This document shows positions 55,670 to 63,538 of a stretch of 64,000 nucleotides of DNA, one piece after another. A model generated the notes under the pieces. The model was given only the letters and a program-made list of their open reading frames with translations, had not been told where the DNA came from and ran no database searches. The stretch is from NCBI GenBank assembly GCA_030154105.1, contig JASKKP010000003.1, positions 62,001-126,000 on the forward strand, read 5' to 3'. Numbering within the stretch: the stretch's first letter is position 1; every line of letters begins with the position of its first letter. This stretch comes from Bacillota bacterium (GTDB taxonomy: Bacteria; Bacillota; DTU030; DUMP01). A program made the position numbers and the translations under genes.

Positions 55670-56196
55670 AGAGAGTGGGCCTGGAGGAGCGGGCGCAGAG
55701 GGAAAAGCCTCACGTAAAGGTATATCGAACTTCGGATGCGCCGGCGGAGGTTTGCCGGGAGGTAGAATACGGCCTCGAGGAAGAGGGTATTCCCGGCATG
55801 CTGAGCACCGTTGAAGCCCTAAAAAGCGCGGTGGAGCTGGCCTTCGCCGCCGCCCAGGCTTCACCTCTGGGAACGGGCATAGGTATTGCCGCCGACGGCC
55901 TGGCCGTGCACTATAGCCGTCTACCGCAGGATAAACCATTATTTTACGCGGCAAAAGCCGACTGCCATCCGGCCGAGGCCCGGCGCCTGGGCGCCAACGC
56001 GGCCCGGTTGGTCAAGGGCATTCCCTTCAAGGAAAAGGAGGATACGCCGCTCCCCGTCGGTTCCCGCGGGCCGGCGCCGACGGCTGAAGAGGACCTAAAG
56101 GAGCTGGTTGCGGCGGTGGTCAAAAGGGTGCTGGCGGAGATGGGCCAGGCCAGAGGAGGTGGAGACGGTGGAGCAAGAAGCGCTGGGGCTCATTGA
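55666..56196 (+). CDS. pduH: Diol dehydratase reactivase small subunit with C-terminal encapsulation-like helix
   Basis: Product of 176 residues. The first 115 or so are PduH-like (VKVYRTSDAPAEVCREVEYG, GIPGMLSTV, ARRLGANAARLVKG). After a Pro-rich linker the C-terminus adds EDLKELVAAVVKRVLAEMGQ, a helix that looks like the encapsulation peptides at the N-termini of PduD and PduE. GTG start at 55666 overlapping pduG. The last 29 nt overlap the next gene. The C-terminal extension is the unusual part. Confidence 0.9.
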   Translation: MKRVGLEERAQREKPHVKVYRTSDAPAEVCREVEYGLEEEGIPGMLSTVEALKSAVELAFAAAQASPLGTGIGIAADGLAVHYSRLPQDKPLFYAAKADCHPAEARRLGANAARLVKGIPFKEKEDTPLPVGSRGPAPTAEEDLKELVAAVVKRVLAEMGQARGGGDGGARSAGAH

Positions 56197-56857
56197 GACG
56201 GTGGGGCTGGCTGCAGCGGTGGAGGGCGCCGATGCCGCCCTCAAGGCGGCCAGCGTCCGGCTGCTCGGTTATGAGCTTACCCGCGGCGGCGGGATGGTGA
56301 CGGTGAAAATTATAGGCGACGTCTCGGCGGTGCAGGCGGCCGTTACGGCCGGAGCCATGGCGGCTAGCCGGGTGGGTAAAGTAGTCAGCAAACACGTCAT
56401 ACCGCGCCCACACGAGGAGCTGGCGAAACTGATCCATTCACCGGAGACGGTGGGGGAAGGGAAGCCGGCCCGCAAGGTGGCGGCGGAAGAAAAGGCTAAG
56501 CAAGAAGAGGCAAAGCCCGCCGAAGAGGCCCGAGAATCCGGGGCTCAGGCGGGGCCGGCAGGGACGGTAGCCGGGCCGGAAGCTCCGGGAGCGGAGGGTA
56601 CTGCGGCCGCCGAAGCCGAGACCGAACCTGTAGCCGGGCCAGAAGCAACGCCTGCCGGGCCCGGCGAGGTGCCGAAACCGGTAGAAATCGACCGGCCGGC
56701 TTCCGCACGCCTGGAGGAATACCCGGAACCTGTGTTACCGGCCGCCGCCAGCGGCGAGAAACCTCCTGTGTCCGAAGTATGTAACCTGTGCGGTGACCCC
56801 GCTTGCCCCCGCCGCAAGGGCGAACCCCGTTCTCGGTGCATCCATTACGCGGAGTAA
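56168..56857 (+). CDS. pduK: Shell protein PduK: BMC domain with Cys-rich C-terminal tail
   Basis: Product of 229 residues. BMC domain at about 1-90 (ALGLIETVGLAAAVEGADAAL, KHVIPRPHEEL), then about 110 residues of Ala/Pro/Glu-rich low-complexity linker, and a C-terminal motif CNLCGDPACPRRKG plus a later RCIHY. The four Cys and one His fit an Fe-S or zinc site. GTG at 56168 with GAGGAGGTGG upstream; it overlaps pduH. Minor shell component. Confidence 0.88.
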   Translation: MEQEALGLIETVGLAAAVEGADAALKAASVRLLGYELTRGGGMVTVKIIGDVSAVQAAVTAGAMAASRVGKVVSKHVIPRPHEELAKLIHSPETVGEGKPARKVAAEEKAKQEEAKPAEEARESGAQAGPAGTVAGPEAPGAEGTAAAEAETEPVAGPEATPAGPGEVPKPVEIDRPASARLEEYPEPVLPAAASGEKPPVSEVCNLCGDPACPRRKGEPRSRCIHYAE

Positions 56858-56869
56858 GGAGGGCTTGAT

Positions 56870-57142
56870 ATGGGCGAAGCGCTGGGCCTAATCGAAACCC
56901 AAGGGCTCGTGGGAGCCATCGAAGCTGCCGATGCCATGGTCAAGGCGGCCAACGTAACGCTGGTCGGCTACGAAAAAATCGGCAGCGGGCTGGTTACGGT
57001 GATGGTGCGCGGAGATGTGGGCGCGGTGAAGGCGGCAACCGACGCCGGAGCGGCGGCGGCCAGCCGCGTGGGCAAAGTCGTATCCGTCCACGTCATTCCA
57101 CGCCCGCATTCGGATACCGAAAAAATTCTGCCTCACGCCTAA
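56870..57142 (+). CDS. pduA: Microcompartment hexameric shell protein PduA/PduJ type, copy 2
   Basis: Product of 90 residues, almost identical to the copy at 49644 ([53 protein letters not shown]). ATG at 56870 after AAGGAGGGCTTGAT. As pduA and pduJ are near-duplicates, which copy is which cannot be fixed from sequence alone; the labels are conventional. Confidence 0.94.
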   Translation: MGEALGLIETQGLVGAIEAADAMVKAANVTLVGYEKIGSGLVTVMVRGDVGAVKAATDAGAAAASRVGKVVSVHVIPRPHSDTEKILPHA

Positions 57143-57199
57143 GAGGCAGGCGGGATTCCTTTTCCCGATCTTCAGCGAAGTGAAAGAGGAAGTGACCCG

Positions 57200-57883
57200 A
57201 TGGCAGAGAACGAAAGCTTGGTGGCCCAAGTGGTTGCGGCCGTACTCGCCCGCCTTAACGATCAGTCTACCCAAGCTGCCGGAGGGGGCGAGAAACTCCT
57301 AATCCCCGTGGGGGTGTCTGCCCGGCACGTTCACCTTTCACCGGAGGACGTGGCCGAGCTGTTCGGTCCCGGTTACAACCTTACCCCCAAAAAGCCGCTG
57401 CAACCCGGGCAGTATGCCGCCGAAGAGACGGTAACCCTGGTTGGGCCGAAAGGGACTCTGACCAAAGTGCGGGTGCTGGGGCCCCCGCGCGGCCACACAC
57501 AGGTAGAAGTCTCCGTGACCGACTGCTTTACTCTAGGGATTCCGCCTGTGGTGCGCGCTTCCGGGCACATTGCCGGCACGCCGGGAATTACCATTGTCGG
57601 CCCGAAAGGGGCGCGCTTCCTGCGCGAGGGGGTGATTGTGGCGCTCCGCCACATTCACATCACCCCTTCGGAGGCCGCCGCCTGGGGGCTCAAAGACGGC
57701 GACATGGTAGAGGTGGCGGTGCCGGCCGGCGACCGGGCCCTTACCTTTGGCCAGGTGTTGGTGCGCGTGTCGGCGGCCTCCCAACTGGAACTGCACATTG
57801 ATACCGACGAAGCCAACGCCGCCGGACTAAAATCCGGCGACTACGTAGAACTTAAGCGGGGCGGGGAGAGAAGAGGTGCGTGA
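57200..57883 (+). CDS. pduL: Phosphate propanoyltransferase
   Basis: Product of 227 residues. The N-terminal MAENESLVAQVVAAVLARL is an encapsulation peptide. IPVGVSARHVHLSPEDVAELFG and VALRHIHITPSEAAAWGLKDGD are the paired zinc-binding PTAC motifs. ATG at 57200 after GAGGAAGTGACCCG. Converts propionyl-CoA to propionyl phosphate in the lumen, recycling CoA. It overlaps the next gene by 8 nt. Confidence 0.96.
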   Translation: MAENESLVAQVVAAVLARLNDQSTQAAGGGEKLLIPVGVSARHVHLSPEDVAELFGPGYNLTPKKPLQPGQYAAEETVTLVGPKGTLTKVRVLGPPRGHTQVEVSVTDCFTLGIPPVVRASGHIAGTPGITIVGPKGARFLREGVIVALRHIHITPSEAAAWGLKDGDMVEVAVPAGDRALTFGQVLVRVSAASQLELHIDTDEANAAGLKSGDYVELKRGGERRGA

Positions 57884-58700
57884 GTTGGAACGGGCCAATG
57901 CCCTCATCGCCGCCCTCGCTGAGCGCATGGCCCCGCAGCCGGCCCTCCCACCCACCGGCCCCGTGCGCGTAGGCGTCGATGTGGGCACGGCCAACGTGGT
58001 CAGCGTGGCGCTGGGCGCCGACGGGACACCCTTGGCAGGGGAGATCACCCCTGCCCGGGTGGTGCGGGAAGGGATGATTGTGGACTACGTGGGGGCTGTG
58101 GAGATCGTTCGCCGGCAGATTAGCTCCCTTCGCGCGCGCTTGGGGGTAGAACTTACGCGCGGTGCCTCGGCCATCCCGCCCGGGACCGAGGCGGGAAATG
58201 CCAAGGTCACCCGGCACGTGTTGGAAGCGGCCGACCTGGAGGTTACGACGATTGTGGACGAACCGACGGCCGCAGCCCGCGTCCTCGGGATTAAGGACGG
58301 AGCAGTGGTGGATGTAGGCGGAGGCACCACGGGAATCTCGGTACTTAGAGACGGCCAGGTGATCTACACAGCGGACGAACCAACCGGGGGCACCCATCTC
58401 GACCTGGTGATAGCCGGTCGTTTTGGTATTTCCACCGAGGAGGCCGAAGCGCTAAAGCGCGACCCGGAGGAGCAGCCGAAGCTTTTTCCCGTCGTCCGCC
58501 CAGTGCTGGAGAAGATGGCCACCATCGTCCGGCGCCACATTGAGGGCTACGGAGTGCAGGCGGTATACCTGGTGGGCGGCACCTGTGCCTTTTCCGGGTT
58601 TAAGCGGGTGATGGAGGAAGAGATTCGTCTCCCCGTCTACCTCCCGCTTCACCCGCTCTTGGTGACACCGCTAGGAATTGCCATGTCTTGTGCGGGGTGA
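57876..58700 (+). CDS. eutJ: EutJ-like actin-fold chaperone
   Basis: Product of 274 residues. VRVGVDVGTANVVSVALG, TIVDEPTAAARVLG and GAVVDVGGGTTGISVL are the phosphate and adenosine motifs of the Hsp70/actin fold as in EutJ, and AVYLVGGTCAFSGFKRVM completes it. GTG start at 57876 overlapping pduL. EutJ is normally an ethanolamine-operon gene; its presence among pdu genes is a mixed arrangement also seen in some Firmicutes. Presumed chaperone for compartment enzymes. Confidence 0.9.
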   Translation: MRELERANALIAALAERMAPQPALPPTGPVRVGVDVGTANVVSVALGADGTPLAGEITPARVVREGMIVDYVGAVEIVRRQISSLRARLGVELTRGASAIPPGTEAGNAKVTRHVLEAADLEVTTIVDEPTAAARVLGIKDGAVVDVGGGTTGISVLRDGQVIYTADEPTGGTHLDLVIAGRFGISTEEAEALKRDPEEQPKLFPVVRPVLEKMATIVRRHIEGYGVQAVYLVGGTCAFSGFKRVMEEEIRLPVYLPLHPLLVTPLGIAMSCAG

Positions 58701-58706
58701 TGAAGG

Positions 58707-59465
58707 ATGGAAGTGGACGAAAACGCCCTGGTGGAAAAGATCGTCTCTGAGGTGCTGCGGCGGTTGGCGGGCCGGGGCAAAAGGGCGCTCGCGCTGTTTT
58801 GCGGTGGTACCATCGGAGCCCCCGAGGGCCGGGCGGAACTGAAAAAGCTGCAAAGCGCCGGGTTTACCGTGCGGGCGGTCCTTACTCCCGCCGCCGAACG
58901 GGTGCTGGGAAAAGAATGGCTAAGGAGCGAACTGGGCGAGATTGAGGTAGTGACTGAAGCAGACGGCAAGGCTCCGGGCGCGCTGCTGAAAGAAGCGGAC
59001 CTGACGCTGGTTCCGGTACTTACCCTCAACACGGCGGCGAAGGTGGCCCACGGCATTGCCGATACTTTGGTAGCGACCCTGATTATGGATAGCCTCCTTA
59101 CAGGTAGGCCGGTTTTTGCCGCCAGAGATGCCTGCGACCTGACCAACCCGGTGCGGGCCCAGCTGGGCATGGATAAGGCCGCTCCCGCCTACCGGGCCCT
59201 TTTAACCGGAAACCTGGAGCGCCTGGCTGAGTTCGGTGTGCGGCTGGTAGGGGTGACGGAACTTGCGGCGGCCGTACTGGGCGAAGCAAGACCCAAAGAG
59301 CCGGCGCCCAAGGCGACAGGTGGTACCTTCACCGGGCGCGTGCTGAGTCGCACGGATGTTGCCGCCTTCGAAGGGTCGGTGCTCAAGGTGAGCGCCGGGA
59401 CCCTGATAACACCTCTCGCCCGCGACCTGGCCCGGGATCGGGGAATCGAGATCGTCGTCGGCTAG
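58707..59465 (+). CDS. Microcompartment-associated flavoprotein with N-terminal encapsulation peptide
   Basis: Product of 252 residues. MEVDENALVEKIVSEVLRRL is an encapsulation-like helix. The body (ALALFCGGTIGAPEGRAEL, LTLVPVLTLNTAAKVAHGIADTL) resembles the flavoprotein/Dfp fold that binds FMN. The last 45 residues (SRTDVAAFEGSVLKV, TLITPLARDLARDRGIEIVV) match a C-terminal segment common on compartment accessory proteins. ATG at 58707. Function within the lumen is unknown; it occupies the position where Salmonella has pduM. Confidence 0.75.
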   Translation: MEVDENALVEKIVSEVLRRLAGRGKRALALFCGGTIGAPEGRAELKKLQSAGFTVRAVLTPAAERVLGKEWLRSELGEIEVVTEADGKAPGALLKEADLTLVPVLTLNTAAKVAHGIADTLVATLIMDSLLTGRPVFAARDACDLTNPVRAQLGMDKAAPAYRALLTGNLERLAEFGVRLVGVTELAAAVLGEARPKEPAPKATGGTFTGRVLSRTDVAAFEGSVLKVSAGTLITPLARDLARDRGIEIVVG

Positions 59466-59517
59466 TTTCCAGCTCCGGGCGCCGTGTCTCACCTCTGAAG
59501 GTTAGAGGGGTGGAATA

Positions 59518-59790
59518 ATGTTTGTCGGTAAGGTCATTGGTAACGTCGTGGCTACCAAGAAAGATGAACGGTTGGTGGGAACTAAGCTCCTTATCGTCCG
59601 GCCGGTAGATCCCGAAGGGCGCCCGGACGGCCGCAGCCAGGTGGCCGTAGATGTGGTGGGGGCTGGGATTGGGGAAATAGTCCTGGTGGCGGAAGGAAGT
59701 TCGGCCCGGCAGGCCGTGCGGCAGCCCGATTCTCCCATCGATGCCGCCATCGTGGGCATTGTGGATACGATGGAGGTCGGAGGCCGATGA
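59518..59790 (+). CDS. pduN: Pentameric vertex shell protein PduN/EutN
   Basis: Product of 90 residues beginning MFVGKVIGNVVATKKDERLVG, with DVVGAGIGEIVLVAEGSSAR: the EutN/CcmL pentamer fold that caps the polyhedral vertices. ATG at 59518 after AGAGGGGTGG. It overlaps pduO by 4 nt (ATGA). Confidence 0.96.
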   Translation: MFVGKVIGNVVATKKDERLVGTKLLIVRPVDPEGRPDGRSQVAVDVVGAGIGEIVLVAEGSSARQAVRQPDSPIDAAIVGIVDTMEVGGR

Positions 59791-60773
59791 AGGTATACAC
59801 CCGAACCGGGGACAAAGGCGAAACGAGCCTGTGGGGCGGCCAACGGGTTTCCAAAGCGGACCTGCAGGTAGAGGCCTACGGCACCGTAGATGAGGCCAGT
59901 TCTTTCCTGGGCCTCGCGCGCGGTTTTGTGCGCAGCCGACGTGCCCGGGAGCTCCTGCCGGAGCTGCAGAAGAAGCTGCAGATCCTGGCCTCGGAACTGG
60001 CCAGCACACCGGAAGGGCTCATGAAGCTAAAAGAGCGGCTGCAGGAAGAAGACATCCGGCGGCTGGAAAAGGCCATCGACGAGATCCAGGAGTTGCTTCC
60101 CCCCCAGACCGGCTTCGTTCTGCCCGGCGGTACGCCGGGCGCGGGTGCCCTGGACGTGGCGCGGGCCGTCGTCCGGCGTGCAGAGCGGCTGGCGGTACGG
60201 TTGCGGCAAGAACGGCGCCTGCGCGAAGAAATCGTGCGGTACTTAAACCGCCTCTCGGATCTTCTTTACGTCCTGGCCCGAGCCGAGGCCCACGAGGAGC
60301 TGGTGCAGATGGTTAAGGAGAAGGTGCTGGAGCGGCTGGGAGGCGCTCCTAAAAAGCTCACCTTGGAAGTGGCCCGCCAGCTCATTCTAGCGGCCGAGCG
60401 GCGCGCCCAGGATCTGGGGCTGCCAGTGGTGGCTGCGGTGGTGGACGCGGCCGGGCACCTCCTAGCCCTGGAGCGCCAGGAAGGCGCGCTGATTGCCAGC
60501 GTCGACATCGCCTGGAAAAAGGCGTATACTGCGGCCACGCTTAAGATGCCTACGCACGCGCTGGCCGAGCTGGCCCAGCCGGGCCGGCCCCTCTTCGGCA
60601 TTGAAGCAACGAATGAAGGACGCCTGGTAATCTTCGGTGGAGGTTTTCCCTTGCTGAACGGGGACCAGGTGATGGGTGCCGTGGGGGTGAGCGGCGGCAC
60701 CGTCGAACAGGACATCGAAGTTGCTCAGGCAGCGGTAAAAGTTTGGGAGGAGGAGAACGTAAGTGGCAACTAG
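59787..60773 (+). CDS. pduO: Cob(I)alamin adenosyltransferase PduO with C-terminal PduOC (HbpS-like) domain
   Basis: Product of 328 residues. N-terminal PduO-type adenosyltransferase (about 1-180): YTRTGDKGETSLWGGQRVSK, EAYGTVDEASSFLGLAR, RYLNRLSDLLYVLARAEA. From about 190 a DUF336/HbpS-like domain follows (LTLEVARQLILAAERRAQ, VVDAAGHLLALERQEGA), which in PduO binds haem. ATG at 59787. Regenerates adenosylcobalamin for the dehydratase. Confidence 0.95.
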   Translation: MKVYTRTGDKGETSLWGGQRVSKADLQVEAYGTVDEASSFLGLARGFVRSRRARELLPELQKKLQILASELASTPEGLMKLKERLQEEDIRRLEKAIDEIQELLPPQTGFVLPGGTPGAGALDVARAVVRRAERLAVRLRQERRLREEIVRYLNRLSDLLYVLARAEAHEELVQMVKEKVLERLGGAPKKLTLEVARQLILAAERRAQDLGLPVVAAVVDAAGHLLALERQEGALIASVDIAWKKAYTAATLKMPTHALAELAQPGRPLFGIEATNEGRLVIFGGGFPLLNGDQVMGAVGVSGGTVEQDIEVAQAAVKVWEEENVSGN

Positions 60774-62172
60774 TGCCGGCACTCTGGACATAACGGAGGT
60801 AGTGCGCCAGGTAATGGCGCGCCTAAAAGAAGTGGAAAGGAGCGGCCGGCCGGGCACCGGGCCGTGCGGCGTGTATGCCAGTATGGAGGAGGCCATCCAG
60901 CGGGCCGAGGCGGCGCAGAAAAAGGTTGCCCGCATGACCCTCGAAGAACGCGAAAAATGTATTGCGGCCATCCGCGCCACCCTGCGGGCCCATGCGCGCG
61001 AGTTATCCGAAATGGCGGTGCAGGAGACGGGGATGGGCCGCGTTGAGGATAAGATCATTAAAAACAACCTGGTGGCCGACAAGACGCCGGGTACGGAAGA
61101 CCTGATCACCGAAGCCTGGAGCGGCGACCGGGGACTTACTTTGGTGGAGATGTCCCCCTTTGGGGTAATCGGGGCCATCACTCCGTCCACCAACCCTACG
61201 GAGACGGTCTTCTGCAACGCCATCGGCATGTTTGCCGCCGGCAACAGTGTGGTTTTTAGCCCGCATCCGGGAGCCAAGGCGGTTTCGCTTCGGGCGGTGG
61301 AGCTGATCAATCAGGCCATCCAGGAAGCCGGCGGGCCGGAAGATGCGGTGACTTCGGTAGCCGAACCCAGCATCGAGGCCGCACAGGTGCTCTTTAAGCA
61401 CCCGGCGGTGCGCCTTCTGGTGGCGACGGGTGGCCCCGGTGTCGTGCACGCCGCTTTGACTTCCGGCAAAAAGGCCATCGGTGCCGGAGCCGGCAACCCG
61501 CCCGTGGTGGTGGACGAGACAGCCGACATCGAAAAGGCCGGGCATGACATCATAGCCGGTGGCACCTTCGACAACAACCTGCCCTGTATTGCCGAAAAAG
61601 AGATCATCGCGGTGGAAAGCGTTGCCGACTACCTTCTCTTCAACCTCCTCAAGAACGGGGCGGTACAGCTTAAAGACCGCCGGGACATCGACCGCCTGGC
61701 CGAGGTGGTGCTCACGCCCGAAGGAAAGCCCAGCCGCAAGTTCATCGGGCGTGATGCGGCCGTGCTACTTAAGGCCATCGGCAAAGAGGTTCCCCCCGAG
61801 ACGCGCGGTATTGTGGTGGAAGTGGAAAAAGAGCACCCCTTTGTGCAGGAAGAGCTTATGATGCCGATTCTGCCGCTGGTGCGGGTACGGAATGTGGATG
61901 AGGCCATCGAATTTGCCGTCGAGGTGGAGCACGGCAACCGGCACACGGCCATCATGCATTCCAAAAACGTGGACAATATGACCCGCCTGGCACGGGAGAT
62001 CCAGACAACCATCTTCGTCAAGAACGGCCCCTCTTATGCCGGAATCGGTGTGGGCGGCGAGGGCTTTGCCACCTTTACCATTGCCGGGCCGACCGGGGAG
62101 GGCCTGACCTCAGCGCGCACCTTCACCCGTAAGCGCCGGTGCGTGCTCGTCGACGCCTTCTCGATCCGCTGA
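60763..62172 (+). CDS. pduP: CoA-acylating propionaldehyde dehydrogenase
   Basis: Product of 469 residues. An encapsulation helix (LDITEVVRQVMARLKEV) opens the protein. FGVIGAITPSTNPTETVFCN, GAGNPPVVVDETAD and NNLPCIAEKE with the catalytic Cys275 are the family markers. GTG start at 60763 overlapping pduO by 11 nt. Oxidises the aldehyde to acyl-CoA with NAD inside the compartment; PduL uses the product. Confidence 0.96.
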   Translation: MATSAGTLDITEVVRQVMARLKEVERSGRPGTGPCGVYASMEEAIQRAEAAQKKVARMTLEEREKCIAAIRATLRAHARELSEMAVQETGMGRVEDKIIKNNLVADKTPGTEDLITEAWSGDRGLTLVEMSPFGVIGAITPSTNPTETVFCNAIGMFAAGNSVVFSPHPGAKAVSLRAVELINQAIQEAGGPEDAVTSVAEPSIEAAQVLFKHPAVRLLVATGGPGVVHAALTSGKKAIGAGAGNPPVVVDETADIEKAGHDIIAGGTFDNNLPCIAEKEIIAVESVADYLLFNLLKNGAVQLKDRRDIDRLAEVVLTPEGKPSRKFIGRDAAVLLKAIGKEVPPETRGIVVEVEKEHPFVQEELMMPILPLVRVRNVDEAIEFAVEVEHGNRHTAIMHSKNVDNMTRLAREIQTTIFVKNGPSYAGIGVGGEGFATFTIAGPTGEGLTSARTFTRKRRCVLVDAFSIR

Positions 62173-62179
62173 AGCGGGG

Positions 62180-63538
62180 GTGAAGGCCGTGAATCCTCTC
62201 GCTGAGCTGGCCCGGGTTTCCGGCGTCGTGGGTGCCGGCGGGGCCGGTTTTCCTACCCACGTCAAATTAGACGCGCAGGTTGAATATGTGGTACTCAACG
62301 GGGCCGAATGCGAACCGCTCCTTCAGGTAGACCAGGAGCTCCTCATTTCCGCTAGCCCCCGCCTCGCAGCCATGCTCGAAGAAGTACGTCGGGCCTTGGG
62401 AGCCAAGGAGGGCAGGATTGCCGTCAAGGCCAAGCACCAAGAGGCCGTAGCCGCAGCCGAGCGGGCGGTGGCCGAGTACCCTGCGCTCAGCGTGGTTCCC
62501 CTGGGCGACTTTTACCCGGCAGGCGATGAGTTCGTGCTGGTTTACGAGACCACGGGCCGCCTGGTGCCCCAGGGTGGTATCCCCCTTCAGGTGGGGGTTG
62601 TAGTTCTCAACGTGGAGACCCTGTGGAATTTGGCCGAGGCCAAGGAAGGACGGCCCGTCACCCACAAGTGGGTAACGGTCGCCGGCGCTGTGGCCAGCCC
62701 CGGCACCTTCCGGGTGCCGCTCGGGGTGAGCATCGCGGAGATGATTGCCCTGGCGGGCGGTCCGACCGTGCCGGATTTTGCCGTCCTAAACGGCGGACCC
62801 ATGATGGGGAAACTCGTAGAGAAGCTCAGCGATCCCGTCACCAAGACCACCAAGGGCCTTGTGGTTCTGCCGGCCACGAGCCCGGTGGTCCAGGTGCGGG
62901 CGAAACCGCTTCCCGCCGTTCTCCGCCAGGCCCGGGCGGCGTGCTGCCAGTGCCAGGAGTGTACGGACCTTTGCCCACGCCGCCTTCTGGGGCACGAGCT
63001 TGCCCCCCACAAGATAATGCTGGCGGCAAGTTACGCGGGCGGCCCGGCAGCGGCGCCGATCACGGCCGCCTTTCTTTGTTCCGAGTGCGGCGTTTGCGAC
63101 CTCTATGCCTGCCCGATGGGGCTTTCCCCGCGGCGGGTTAGCCAGGCGCTCAAAGAAGAGCTGGCGCATCGCGGCATTAAAAACCCCCATAGGAGTGCGC
63201 CGGCGGGGCCGCACCCTTGGCGGGCTTATCGCCGCGTGCCGGTGACGCGCCTTCTGCCGCGGCTGGGACTTAAACCGTATGAGCGACCGGCGCCCGTGCG
63301 GGAAGCGGCCTTGACGCCGCACAAGGTGGTCCTACCGCTCCGGCAGCACGTGGGCGTGCCGGCGGAGCCGGTGGTAGAGGTGGGGGACAAGGTAGAAGCC
63401 GGGCAGCTTGTAGCCGAAATTCCCGACGGAAAGCTGGGAAGCCGCCTTTTTGCCAGCATTTCCGGCTATGTGGCCGAGCGGACGCCGGCCGCCCTGGTTT
63501 TAACACGCGAGCCGCAGGGAAGGGGAGGGCAAAGGTGA
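62180..63538 (+). CDS. pduS: Cobalamin reductase PduS (RnfC-like)
   Basis: Product of 452 residues. GVVGAGGAGFPTHVKLDAQ near the N-terminus is the RnfC/NuoF-like flavin motif, and NGAECEPLLQVDQELL follows. Two [4Fe-4S] motifs are in CCQCQECTDLCPRRLL and CSECGVCDLYACPMG. The last 70 residues are a barrel-sandwich segment. GTG start at 62180 (a GTG at 62189 is an alternative). Supplies reduced cobalamin to PduO. It overlaps pduT by 4 nt. Confidence 0.94.
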   Translation: MKAVNPLAELARVSGVVGAGGAGFPTHVKLDAQVEYVVLNGAECEPLLQVDQELLISASPRLAAMLEEVRRALGAKEGRIAVKAKHQEAVAAAERAVAEYPALSVVPLGDFYPAGDEFVLVYETTGRLVPQGGIPLQVGVVVLNVETLWNLAEAKEGRPVTHKWVTVAGAVASPGTFRVPLGVSIAEMIALAGGPTVPDFAVLNGGPMMGKLVEKLSDPVTKTTKGLVVLPATSPVVQVRAKPLPAVLRQARAACCQCQECTDLCPRRLLGHELAPHKIMLAASYAGGPAAAPITAAFLCSECGVCDLYACPMGLSPRRVSQALKEELAHRGIKNPHRSAPAGPHPWRAYRRVPVTRLLPRLGLKPYERPAPVREAALTPHKVVLPLRQHVGVPAEPVVEVGDKVEAGQLVAEIPDGKLGSRLFASISGYVAERTPAALVLTREPQGRGGQR

